A stretch of 64,000 nt of DNA from Desarmillaria ectypa (Eukaryota; Basidiomycota; Agaricomycetes; Agaricales; Physalacriaceae), in assembly GCA_030407005.1 (NCBI GenBank), contig JAUDYN010000003.1:1736001-1800000 (forward strand), read 5' to 3'. The notes under the pieces were generated by a model. It saw only the letters and a list, made by a program, of their open reading frames with translations. It had not been told where the DNA came from and did not search any database. Made by a program: the position numbers and the translations under genes. Positions 46,230 through 56,835 of the stretch are shown in pieces. Numbering within the stretch: the stretch's first letter is position 1; the number at the start of each line of letters is the position of its first letter.

Positions 46230-47270
46230 TTAAAGCGGCCGCAACGTTCCGGTAACCCTCCTTACGAGATCAACGGGTCCTGAATTTGCCTCTCAGCTAA
46301 ACGTATCGTATTCAAAGGCGCTGCGGGCTCACCGACAATGCCAAGAACTGTTCGGGAGCCGGCCTCAATCTGTGTTCTTCCTCTTGATAAAAAGCATGGC
46401 TTCAGCTGCAAAGGCAGAAGGTGATAACACAGGTGCCTACGCGTCTTTTATCGATCTCGTGCACAGATTCAGACTTTGAGCAAGAGTTTGCAGCACCAGA
46501 AGTATGTCCTCGTCAGAACACCGACGAATCAGTTTGGGCTGTCTGAAAGGGCGTGCCAAATTGATAACGGAACATGGATGACCAACATTTTCACGTACCC
46601 TGCGCATTCCCAGCGCCTTAATAGCTGTAAGGACCTTGGTAAGGACCTTGGAAACGAGTCATCCAAATCCACACACCGGTACATTCGAGGACAGCATAGA
46701 TTTGTAGCATGCAAGGACGGCATGTCTAAACACTCAAGCATTTAGTAATCGACCAACAACAAAAACGACAACATACGAGCACCTAAAGACTCAATACGTC
46801 ACGAACAGACCAAATTTTTCAAAGTAGAGTCAACTTACTGTGCAGCTATTTTTCCGGAAGTCATACCCAAATCCTCCCTAACCACGAGAACCTGCGAGTA
46901 TTACACGTTTGAGTCGACATTCAAATTCTCAAGGACGTCAAGGTACCATGGTGCATTCCTCAGTGAGACTAATTTTGAGGGACGACAAGTCGCCACTGTC
47001 TTCTTCTTCAGCTTCCGAATCACTCTCATCATCTTCACTGTTATCGCGTAGAGAGTCAGCAGCCTTCAGGCCCTTTCCGGCCGCCTCGACAGCCTGACCA
47101 TGAGGCTTCTCGCTCTTGGCTGGGTTCCGAGGCGATACATTCGACCCTACCCATAGACCAATAACAAAGGTGGCGGTGACAACCAAGCCATACACTGGTT
47201 GATCATCTGTCAAAGTGCAGAATACGAGATGATGTGCATAATTACCTGAACTTGAAGTGAGTGTGTGCAT
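46230..47270 (-). CDS. PTH2: Peptidyl-tRNA hydrolase 2 (PTH2/Bit1), paralogue A
   Basis: Exons 47270..46947, 46891..46839, 46782..46777 (6 nt), 46725..46677, 46624..46599, 46542..46441, 46382..46333 and 46279..46230 give 219 residues (206 if a 39-nt in-frame segment 47242..47204 is spliced). A membrane span (VYGLVVTATFVIGLWVGS) precedes an acidic linker, as in mitochondrial Bit1. The catalytic domain reads VLVVREDLGMTSGKIAAQCSHAVLACYK and CTRSIKDAGRTQIEAGSRTVLGI, keeping Lys of GK, His of SHA, Asp of KDA and the RTQI loop. It frees stalled peptidyl-tRNAs. The 6-nt exon encodes the Cys-Ser before the catalytic His and cannot be skipped without loss of frame-neutral but essential residues. Confidence 0.9.
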
Positions 47271-48607
47271 GATGTCGAACTTAAAGCTTAACCGGGCCGG
47301 GCGTCAAGAAAATCCGGAACTTTCCCACAGTCCAACTTCTGTCAAATATCATCGATACTTGCGACGTCAATTATCTTGGCCAATGTTTGCAAAACTGTAC
47401 GTGCGATCAACCTCCTCGGTTGCGATTCCCGGCGAAACTTTGGCTCCGAACATCCCGGACACAGATAGAGAAATTGATTTTAGCAACGACAATGCTAGGT
47501 ACTGATTGGATGCTGCGTTCAAAGATTGATGCTGCCCAGCTGCGGATCGCCAGAGCTAGGGTTTCTCTGTGGTCGAGTAAGTTTTTCCGGTCCACTCTTT
47601 CTCAAGCCTGAAATGCTTTCACTTACCCGTTCATTCGCACTAGCTCAAAAATGTACTCGGCCCTGGAAGTAAACGATCTTACTCTTAGGCCTCCATATGA
47701 TCGTTCAAGCTGTTGTCGCTCGACAGTTCGATGCTCATTCGTCGATGCCAGAACACTGTCAGATTGACTTTGGCCTAATAAATGGCTCATCATAGATCAT
47801 TCGCCACAGAGCTCAGTCCAGGATCCGAAACCGCCTCATTGTTCCATATGTGATCATACCGTGCCAATCTTACGCGCATTTTTAAGAATTAACTAAGACT
47901 ATTAGAACGTACGTAGGACTCAAGCTCATTTTTACGATCTTTTGATCAGAGATCTTCGAATCGGCCATCTTTCTCCTCACATCGGTCTTCTCTCTAATGT
48001 GGGACCATGCAGCTCTTCTGATGTATTCCCGTTTCTATTCACAGGTTTCTATTCCAGCCATTCCCCCTGCTATGCATCAACAATACCTGTCGTAGACGCT
48101 GCCGCCGCCGCCGCCAGCGCGATCAGCTTCCTATTGTCGCAGAGAGCCACGGCCCGCTGCATTTTTGGTAGCAAATGGTTTACTATTTCTATCAGAAGAT
48201 CAAATGGTCCCAATGCTATTGCTGCAAGTGTTCCATCCGTCCCAGCACTAGCATTCGGCTCCAACCGATCAGATCTAAAATCGGCGTTTAGCAGTCTGGT
48301 GCTTCTCAAAGTTACATCTTACTGACATTTGCGGCCGCAGCTGTGTTTCCTTACAAGCTCTATCACGCCAACCAGAGGTGGAATTTTTTTTTTTAGCTTT
48401 TCCGTGTTTGCAGGCATCATTCCCTGTGGAGACCAACTGCAAATGACAGTAACTCGTTGCGTTAGGTGTATCTCCGCGAGTTCACATTGGTTTCTATGTC
48501 GCTTTGCTTGTAATTTAGATCATAGAGGATTGGGCCGATGCTATTGTGATTACTATTAAAAATACAGTACCATACATAATCCAATGAGATGAACAAAATG
48601 ATGCCAT
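47271..48607. other. 1.3-kb intergenic region with no confirmed gene
   Basis: Lies between PTH2 paralogue A and SGF11 (stop at 48608). A plus-strand frame from 47383 (MFAKLYVRSTSSVAIPGETL) looks like a possible mitochondrial presequence followed by RIARARVSLW in another frame, but I cannot build a spliced model. A minus-strand frame 48070-48309 has an Ala run encoded by a (GCC)n tract at 48101-48115. Nothing recognisable. Confidence 0.4.
48101..48115 (+). repeat. (GCC)5 microsatellite
   Basis: Five perfect gcc units in intergenic sequence. Confidence 0.8.
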
Positions 48608-50083
48608 TTAGGAGCTATCCGTGTCAGTCGATGAACCTGTTTCGTCACCGGCATCATCTACAAGTTTTTCATGAGCACTGACACTTCCATTGGGAACTCA
48701 CAACTCACCCTGGATATAGTCCGGTAGAATTGAAGGCGGTGGAGGTCGAGGTGGACTCATTCTCTTCGGAATGGGTCGAGGAGGACCCTTGCCCTTCACC
48801 ATCTTCGCATTAGAACCACGAGAAGCAAATGTTGGGCTGTGTCCTGAGAACGAGGAAGACACTGTTGTCATGATGGACCCAACGTCCGGTGAAGACGCGC
48901 GAGATGAGGGTGAAGACCTGTCCAGGAAAGAGGCCGTTGATGAATCTCGTAGCTTTGATGGTACCATGGAGTGCGAGCTAGTAGATGGCAGACTTGGCAT
49001 CGATAGCATTCCGTCATGTTCCGCCCTAACCCTCGACACCGGGGATCCTGAACCCTCTTGAACAAAGGCATGTGTACAACAGACGAGGCTTACCTTTCTG
49101 CCGCTTTTGCTTCTTATTGGGAGATACTTGCGGCGAAGTCTTGAGTGAATCCTATATCTTTCAGCACAATGCATAGGTGGCAAACGAGGTAAACGTACCC
49201 GTTTCCGCTTCAAGTTGAACTCGGCTTCGTCTGCGAGAGCCGATAATCAACTTAAAACGAACTTGCGGGAGTAAATCGTACCTGCTCGCTTACTCCTTGA
49301 CTTGCTCTTAGACTTGAGCGGCCGACTATCTTCTGAGATGTTCCCGTCGTCCGTAGCTGGAGATACAGACCTACCGGGATCCGAAGATTGTCTATTGCTG
49401 TGTCAGATGTAATACGCATTTGGTGGTGAAGGTGCATACTTGGGCTTTGAATTCGTCCGTGCCGCAGATCTTCTAGCTGTTGACAGCCCCATACAGCTGG
49501 CAAGGTGCGGCGCGTAACGATTTGAGGCAATCTGAAGTGACTTTAAGTAGTGCGTGATACACCAGAAGTGTATGCCGTTACCGGACGAGAGCATTGAACA
49601 CAGTCCAGATACACACTACTTCCGTCCAATTTTGTACCATTTGGGGTGCTTGTACCAGTTCCATGAGCAGTATGTTTGTTGTCCGCAGACGCAGGTGTTT
49701 CTGGCCTCGAGGATGGCACGGTTTGTGATGATGAGCTCGCGGAGCCCGGTAAGTGCACTGATATAGGTAGTTGGCATCACATTCTGTCCTGCAGAAACAT
49801 ACACACCCGCGTTACAACTGAATGAACGAAAACAATCAGTTTGTCAGCACTTTGTAACGGAGTACAATACAGACCGAGTATTGCATGTAGAGCATATTGA
49901 ACGGCCCTTCAGGACGTCATGGTGAGCTTCTATAGCAGCATCCATGACAATTTCATCGAGCATTGCACAAAATAGCTTGTTAGTCTGGTCGACGGCGGAC
50001 TGATGTTAGTAGTAGCTGGAAGCTGAAGCGCAAGAGCATACCAATGACGCCAATAAAGCCTCCTTTTCAACCCTTCTTGACAT
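48608..50083 (-). CDS. SGF11: SAGA deubiquitinase-module subunit SGF11-like
   Basis: Ten exons (50083..50042, 49999..49875, 49817..49807 (11 nt), 49757..49582, 49531..49440, 49397..49282, 49230..49199, 49151..49094, 49056..48709, 48657..48608) give 349 residues. The N-terminal helix NKLFCAMLDEIVMDAAIEAHHDVLKG is the Sgf11 helix that packs in the Ubp8 module. The zinc finger is YLDCVQCSRPIASNRYAPHLASCMGL (C-x2-C, H-x3-C). The rest is basic and Ser/Pro-rich with probable nuclear-localisation patches (LKSKSKSRSKR, NKKQKRQK). In yeast the protein is 99 residues; the long tail resembles ATXN7L3-like forms. Intron 49057-49093 is only 37 nt. Confidence 0.85.
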
Positions 50084-50442
50084 CTTCACAGGTACAATAT
50101 ATCTAGAAGACAAGTGAGTTCTGTACTGGCAGCCTGACTGTCGATGCAGAATGCTGGACTTGAACAAAAGAACAAGAAGCGAATTTCAACGCGACTCGGA
50201 ACGTAATTACCGGCCACGTGGTCGATCACACCGACCAATTCAAGCCCAGAATACTCTGGCTGCGCCAGCTCAACTCACACATATTCATCTGAGTTACGAA
50301 AGAAAAGAGGATACATTAATCTTGGTCATAATTTCATCCATAGGTATAAGTCGAAAGTCATGAAAAATTAACGTGGCTAGAACAACCCAAATGCCACATA
50401 AAATTAATTAGCACTCCTCTTGTTTTTTCTCTTAGCCCCAGA
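50084..50442. other. Intergenic, SGF11 promoter and CBS-PB1 gene 3' end
   Basis: 359 bp; no gene recognised. Confidence 0.5.
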
Positions 50443-52778
50443 TTAATACTGCGACGCCGTTAACCGAGAGATAGTGAATACCCCAATGATGGCAACGGCA
50501 AGAGCCCCGATACTTGCTGGTAAAAGCAGGTCTCTGGGTATTCCCATTACTTGATCGAATGGAGCCGGCACAGGAGGGGCGGCTTCCTTTCTGAAGTCCT
50601 CTGCCAGCTCCAATTCTACGATTTCTTGGGCGGTAGCAGCAGCAACTTCGTCAGCCTTGGCGTCGCCATTGCCTGCACCAGCCTCGGCCCAGCCCTTACC
50701 GCCCTGTACAAACAGGACAACGCGGTCTGAATTCGAGGCCCGTGCGATCTTCACAGCGTCAGTAACATCATGATCCGATGTAATGAGAACGGTGTCGCCA
50801 TCTGTGTCAGTATACGACAGCTGGAAATCAATGGGATCAGGCCGTACGTCAGAGCCCTCCATGGCTGTGAACTCGGTGAAGAAGGGATCTGTGGCTAATT
50901 TTCCAGAAACAATTTCTCGCAAGTGTGCAATATCATCATGACGAGCTTGGAAGCGGTGTGTTCTGCCACTGGGTGTGCGGAACTTGAAGACATAAGTACC
51001 ATCGTCGACAGGAAGAGGTCCAGGGGCGGAGGCCTGCGCGGCATTCTTTTTACGTGAATATTCCTCCAACACGGATGCCTCATCATCAATAACAGAAGCC
51101 GAGTCATTGGGATGAACCTCAGACTGAGGTGAACGCGGCATGAGGTGAGAGAGACTGCCCATCGATGGTGCAGTCCGTACTCGAGATCCCGATAGAGCTG
51201 ACTCTGAGTCCTCGAAGGAGTCGAAGAAGCGACCCCACATTGGTCCGCCTTCTGTATCCGTCGGGCCACCTTCAACACTCATGGAATTCATCTACAAACG
51301 ATTAGTAACATTCAAGTAGCGTGGTGTGGACGATAACTTACTTGCTCCAAAGTAGCATATGTCAACTTCAAGACGTCGATTATAGCCACCAAACGTCCGT
51401 CGGCCTCAACAACAGGGAGATTGAGGTAATGTCCATCTACAGAAGATTTGATTCAGTATCATGAAGTCAAAGTAGAGGAGATGCACGAACTATGCATTTT
51501 TTTCAGAGCATCATGAACAGTGAGAGTAGGGGGGGCCGTATCAGGATGCGGTGTCATGACCCGAACTACACTACACCTTTCTGCATCTAGCCCAGCGGCA
51601 ATAACACGCAGAACAACATCTTTACTGGTGAAGATACCGGCAATCTTAGCGGGCATGTTGGGTCCCAAGCCATTTTCCATGATACACACAGCGGTCGTTT
51701 TCCTTTCCTTCATCAATTTGGCAACTTCACGAACAGTAGTCTTTGGTCCGACCATGGCAGGTTGAGTACGCGAGTCCATGAGACTAGTGAGGTCCGGAAG
51801 CGCTGTCTTTTCGCGCAACTTCTCAGCCCAAGCAAGCATTGCGACGGCTTGTGGATTTGAGGAAACAGATCCAAGTTCAGACTGTACACCTGCCATCGCG
51901 GAAAAGAGTTGCTCGGAGGCAGCTGAACTTCTCTCGACCTTTCCGAGTGCTTCGTGGAAAACCTTCGTGATGTCAAGAAGACCAACTACGTTTCCTTCCT
52001 CGTTGCAGACGGGCTGTTGAGGATTATTAAGAGTGCAGCTGATTTCAATACGCAGACACCTACCAGATGCCTAAAATGCCTTGAAACCATCAGCTGCAAT
52101 GCCTCAGTCGCGCTAGTCGTCGATTGCGTGACCATGGGATTTCTCGTCATGATTTGATGCACGGGAGTGAGATGAGGATCCAAGCCGTCCGCAGTGACCT
52201 AAGATATGCATGAAAGATAGGAATAACGCGACACTGAAAAGACGTACTCGATACGCCAAATCCTTGGCCGTGAAGATACCACTGAGCCCCTCGTCATCAT
52301 CAACGACAAGAACACAGTCCGTTCGTTTGGCAGCACAGAGCTGACTTGCTTCTGCGACAGTAATGTTCTCGGGAACTGTTAGGGCAGGAGCTGGCTTGAG
52401 CGCTGCGACCGTTCCTTTTTGCGCATTTGACCTATTGCCACGTTTACTACTCCGCTGGTGCTGGGTCGTCGAAATGGTGCGCTTCCTAGCGAGTTCAGAC
52501 TCTATCTTCTTGCGAATGGCCTATCCCACGTGTAAACTCGACACGTCGAACTGGAACTGAGATACACGCACCTCATCCCGCTTGGACTGCTTCTTCCTTG
52601 TTTCGCTTTGGAAACCCGAGAGCGACGACATGGACACGGAACCGTTCTGACCGTGGTTGGAGCGGGATGGAAGAGGAGAAGGAGAACGGTCGGAGTTCGG
52701 TCCAGGAAAAGGGACAGGCGACGAAGGGCCGAGATTACGCTGGGAGTCAGAGTGCGAGGGTACTGGGATCCGTGACAT
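50443..52778 (-). CDS. CBS and PB1 domain protein with C-terminal membrane anchor
   Basis: Exons 52778..52572, 52520..52248, 52198..52064, 52013..51491, 51436..51342 and 51291..50443 give 693 residues. Four CBS motifs are visible: LTVPENITVAEASQLCAAKRTDCVLVVDDDEGLSGIFTAKDLAYRV; HQIMTRNPMVTQSTTSATEALQLM with PVCNEEGNVVGLLDI; PAMVGPKTTVREVAKLMKERKTTAVCIM with AGIFTSKDVVLRV; and VMTPHPDTAPPTLTVHDALKKMH with LPVVEADGRLVAIIDVLKL. Then comes a PB1 domain (YVFKFRTPSGRTHRFQARHDDIAHL, DTDGDTVLITSDHDVTDAV) and a tail anchor (LLLPASIGALAVAIIGVFTI). Fission yeast has the same architecture (Mug70-type). CBS pairs usually sense adenosyl nucleotides; the target is unknown. The ATG at 52778 is the first in frame. 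Confidence 0.9.
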
Positions 52779-52968
52779 CCGTGTCCGACTCTGCTGCTGC
52801 TGAGAGCTCAATTTCCTTCGCGCGCCAATGGCAAAGATTACTTCTTATTTTCAGCTTCCAATTGGCTCTTGTTTGGCAAGAGCCTCGGCGCTCCAGAACA
52901 GTCCAGTACCATCCAACTCGATATAAAATCCAATAAATTTGTGTTACAGAAACTCCGTGCTTTCCCTT

Positions 52969-53327
52969 CATTTCCGTGCTGCTGTCTTCCGGCTTTTCCC
53001 TTGGTATCTCTGCATGTGCAAGTAGTAGCCACCCCCGATCAACGCCAATACCAAAAAGTTCCCGCCAAGTGCCGGAGAATCCGTCAGAAAAATGACATTG
53101 TATATGTCAAAAAAATTTCACCTGTAACAAATCCGAAGAGGCCTTGCAACAGATCCATGCCAAATTCAGTGCTTTGACCTAGCTGCAGCACTATTCTAAT
53201 GGTATCTTTTCCTAGTGCAAACAAGACCTGGAGTACTCCAAGTACACAGTGGAAGAGCAACATCACAATACCAACGAGGACTGAAGAATTCAGAAAATGC
53301 AGATCATATCGTGCATGCCATGCTTTC
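52969..53327 (-). pseudogene. Possible small hydrophobic protein, apparently frameshifted
   Basis: One frame reads two hydrophobic stretches (SVLVGIVMLLFHCVLGVLQVLFAL and GMDLLQGLFGFVTGEIF) and stops at 53084. The next frame, beginning inside a run of seven A on the plus strand (53110-53116), continues DIYNVIFLTDSPALGGN, then NFLVLALIGGGYYLHMQRYQ and a basic tail ending RKTAARK with a stop at about 52969. Adding one base to the homopolymer would join them. No intron with an AG acceptor can do this. I cannot find a convincing ATG or 5' exon. It may be a real small membrane protein gene with an assembly error, a decayed gene, or chance. Confidence 0.3.
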
Positions 53328-53490
53328 AAAATGTTGTATGTATTGTATTGGAAACCCAGCCTGCTGCAATATATATCTAGGAAACCTGCCCCAACGTCAT
53401 CGTCCTGTCACTTCGTTCAGTGGAGTATGAGCACATTCCCAAATCAGTCCAACAAGATTGCATGGAGGCCTAAGTTCTACCAAGATACAC

Positions 53491-54734
53491 TTATTGTCCA
53501 CCTGCAGGTGCCGCAGGTGCAAGGTTGCTTCCTCCCCAACGAGCTATCAACCCGCGCGCCTGAGACCAGATGTTGGTCAAGGTTGAATTATTCTGCTGAG
53601 TAATGAGCGCGTTGATGCGAGCATCCGTAGCGGCAAAGGCGTCACGAGTGAATGCCGACTGGTAGTATCGTTGCCGCAAGAAGTGAACATAAATAACGGG
53701 GGAGAGGAGCGAGTTCTGGAACGCGAGCGCTCCGAGAACAACTCGAACAAGAATGAGGAGTTCGGTATAGGCCACTGCACGCATAGCGGAATCGTAGTTG
53801 TCTACGTAGCACTCCCATTAGCATGTAGACGTAGATGCATGATAGAGATGCAATTACTTTTAACCCAGACCTGAAGCTTTTTTGCATAGGGATGAGGGGT
53901 AGGCGGTCCTCCAGCGGTGGCAGGCGGTCCTGCTGGAAGGAACTGAGCCATCAGAGTCGTTCGCGTAAAGGTCAGTGCATGGAACAGGGAGAAGATGGCA
54001 AATGGAAGAAGGGTAACTAGGATACACTGATGAGCTGTATAACACGAGACAGGACGGAAAAATACGGACTGGTAATAGGCTTGGACGACCACCAAAAGAA
54101 CGCGAGCAGGAGATATTGGACATTCTTACACAAAGCTCGTCAGTGGCTTTATCGAAACGATCAGAGAAGAGCTGTTCACTTCATCCATCATGGCCCGCCT
54201 GACATAGGCAAGGTTGGGTTGAGGAGTCTGTTCGGTCGATAAGAAAGAATTACGTCATGAAACGAACGGACCACGCACGCCTAAAGCTTTTCTGGCAAGG
54301 ATAGAGGAATAAGCGACGGTAAGATGAATGTTCATAGCAGTACTCACTGGCAAACAATGGCATAGCTGACGAGGGCACCGGTGTAACTCGCTGTGGAGCG
54401 TATGCGACCAACGTCAGGACATGCACAATCACCGTGGGGACTACGCACTTTTGTACCACCAAGACGAGACACTTTTGAAAGTGATCCAGGCGATAAAATA
54501 TCGCAACGCTGAGAGCAACAAAACGAAGTGGCCAGACGCCCAGAGGTAATGCTGCACAGGGAGATGGGTTGGTATCCTCGTAGCATGGTAAGGATGAAAG
54601 AGAACAGACCTGAGTGGTAGCCATGGAGGCTCTTTGGGGATGTAGATGGATGCACAAAAAAGAACTTACTGAGATGAAGGTGACGAATAACCGCGGTGGC
54701 CCCAGCTGTCCATGTTTGGCGCAACGTGGTACAT
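53491..54734 (-). CDS. TMEM33/POM33-family membrane protein
   Basis: Nine exons (54734..54670, 54631..54610, 54551..54449, 54390..54348, 54291..54279 (13 nt), 54227..54180, 54124..54070, 54034..53858, 53801..53491) give 278 residues. The run HYLWASGHFVLLLSALRYFIAWITF, WWYKTSYTGALVSYAIVCQKALGTPQPN, NVQYLLLAFFWWSSKPI, LLPFAIFSLFHALTFTRTTLMAQFLP and YTELLILVRVVLGALAFQNSLLSPVIYVHFLRQRYYQS is the Pom33/Per33/TMEM33 family of ER and nuclear-pore membrane proteins. The start could also be 54713. Introns 54035-54069 (35 nt) and 54632-54669 (38 nt) are exceptionally short. Confidence 0.87.
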
Positions 54735-54807
54735 GATGGTTCACGTGATTTTGATGACGGATGCAAGCGTAAGAAGATATGCAGTGAAGTAAATACTACA
54801 GCAACTC

Positions 54808-56702
54808 TCAGCGACTCCACTGACCACTAGCCGCCATTTTCTGCCGCTCCCTTCCCTTCTTGTACACCTCCTTCTCAACACTTTTTCTTCCTAATGTCTC
54901 TATCCGCCGACTTTTACCCTGATTCCGACGTTCCCGTACTTCCAACTGTTTATCCTCACCCTCGTTCAATGCTGCTTCATCAAACTCTAGTTCCTCAAAT
55001 TCTTCTTCATCGTCATGGCCCAGACGCTTCCGCTTTCCTGCCGAACTACTGCTTCCGCCGCCGATGTTCACATTGACGCGAGGAGGAACCGAGAAGCCAA
55101 AGGCCTTTCCAACCTTTGCGAGATCCAGCGCATTCACATCGAAAATCTTCTTGAGCGAGTATGAGGCGTATGCCTGCAGATATGACCGGAAGCCATCCTT
55201 AGCAGACTGATGAAGGAAGTAATTCTTTTGCAATAACTTTTCGAGCTGATTGACAGATGAGCTAATGTTCATACAAAGGTAGAAATGAAACAGACCTGAC
55301 TCTGCACATTCTTTATACGATCGGCAGGGAAGCTGAATTCGTTGAGAGGCACCTTGGCTTCTTTCAGATACCTTAGGAAACCCAACTCACTCTCAAGCAG
55401 GAATAACAGACTTTTTCCAACTTTTCCTGCTCGAGCTGTACGACCAACTCGGTGAATATATTCTCGAGGATCATCTGGAGGATCGAACTGAACGATCCAA
55501 TCCACACGGGGTATATCCAATCCTCGAGCAGCAACGTTGGTTGACAACAAGATACCTGACTCCGCATTGACGAACTCAAAGAACGTATTCGTTCGTTTCT
55601 GCTGTTTTTGTTTTCCCTACAGAAAGTCAGCATGACACCACTGCTTCTCGACGTCGATGGACTTACATGAAGATCAAGAACTGGGACATCAATGTAGTTG
55701 AGTAGTTCTGCGTGATATTTGACAGAATCACAACTGGAAAAGAAAACGATGACTTTTTTCTTTCGATATTTGCTGAGAAAAGTGAAGAGTAGGAGGAATC
55801 GTCGGTCCGAGGGACATACAACGTAGCCCTGAGAAAGCGTCGATACAGTGCTAGTCGACTCTTCCTTGTCAACGTCCACTTGCACGGGGCCCGGTCGCAG
55901 TGATATCCGCGCCAGGTCCTGTACTTTTGTTGTTTGGGTAGCAGAAAATAACATCGACTGCCGGTTTTCTGATGAAGATATGTGAGAAACGCAAGGATAA
56001 AGAGCGCTTGTAACGCACCATTAGGCAAGAGCTTTATAATCCTCTTCATCTGCTCCTCAAACCCTACCTCAAGAATCCTGTCCGCTTCATCGATGACCAA
56101 TGCCTTCAGATTACGATATACAAAGCCTTTTGTGCTCTTCTCTAGCCGGTAAGTGCCAGTCAACGCTCGAAGTACATTTACGCACCTCCAAATGATCCCA
56201 TAATCGTCCAGGAGTAGCCACCAGGAGATTGACACCCTTCGACAGCTTTTCCGCTTCTGCTCTTCGATTGGCACCCCCCATGATGATACCAAACGTCTGT
56301 GAATGATGAGCCATAAGATCTTTTGCAACGCCGAATATCTGCAAAGCTAGCTCTCGTGTGGGAGAAATAATTATTATTCCAGTCCCTGTTGCATAGTATG
56401 AGCAGAAGTGCAGCAAAAGACTAGAAACCCATACCGTTCTGAGGCTTGAATTTTAATCTGTGTAAAAGTTCGACAGCCGGTATAAGGAACGCGAGGGTTT
56501 TTCCAGACCCAGTGCGAGCAGCGCCTAAGAGATCTTTGCCAGCAAGGAGCAGGGGTATCGATTTTTCTTGTACGGGTGTCATGGTAGAGAATCCCATATC
56601 CTCGAGGGCCTTCAATGTCTGCTGAGATAGTTCAAGGGTAGAAAATGGCTCCCTAGGCGAAGCATTGTCCGTCGCAGTAGAGGTGGAGGCTTCAGAGTCC
56701 AT
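54808..56702 (-). CDS. HAS1: DEAD-box RNA helicase HAS1 (DDX18)
   Basis: Exons 56702..56435, 56385..56186, 56139..56019, 55968..55667, 55616..55296 and 55245..54808 give 549 residues. HAS1 works in the nucleolus in 18S and 60S precursor processing. Motifs in order: [20 protein letters not shown]-motif [10 protein letters not shown], Walker [18 protein letters not shown] of [27 protein letters not shown] (DEAD), [21 protein letters not shown] and [10 protein letters not shown]. The HAS1-specific C-terminus [39 protein letters not shown] is present. The tail is acidic then basic. Head-to-head with the second PTH2-like gene, 133 bp apart. Confidence 0.95.
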
Positions 56703-56835
56703 TTTCGTAAGTCAGTGTATGAATAAACAATGATTTGGGATGGTGAGCAATCGATATGTCTCTCGTCGACGGTGTTGCAGATGAAGGGATCAAAAAAAGC
56801 TGCCTCGGAGTTTGCCGAATCCATCTTTTCCATTC

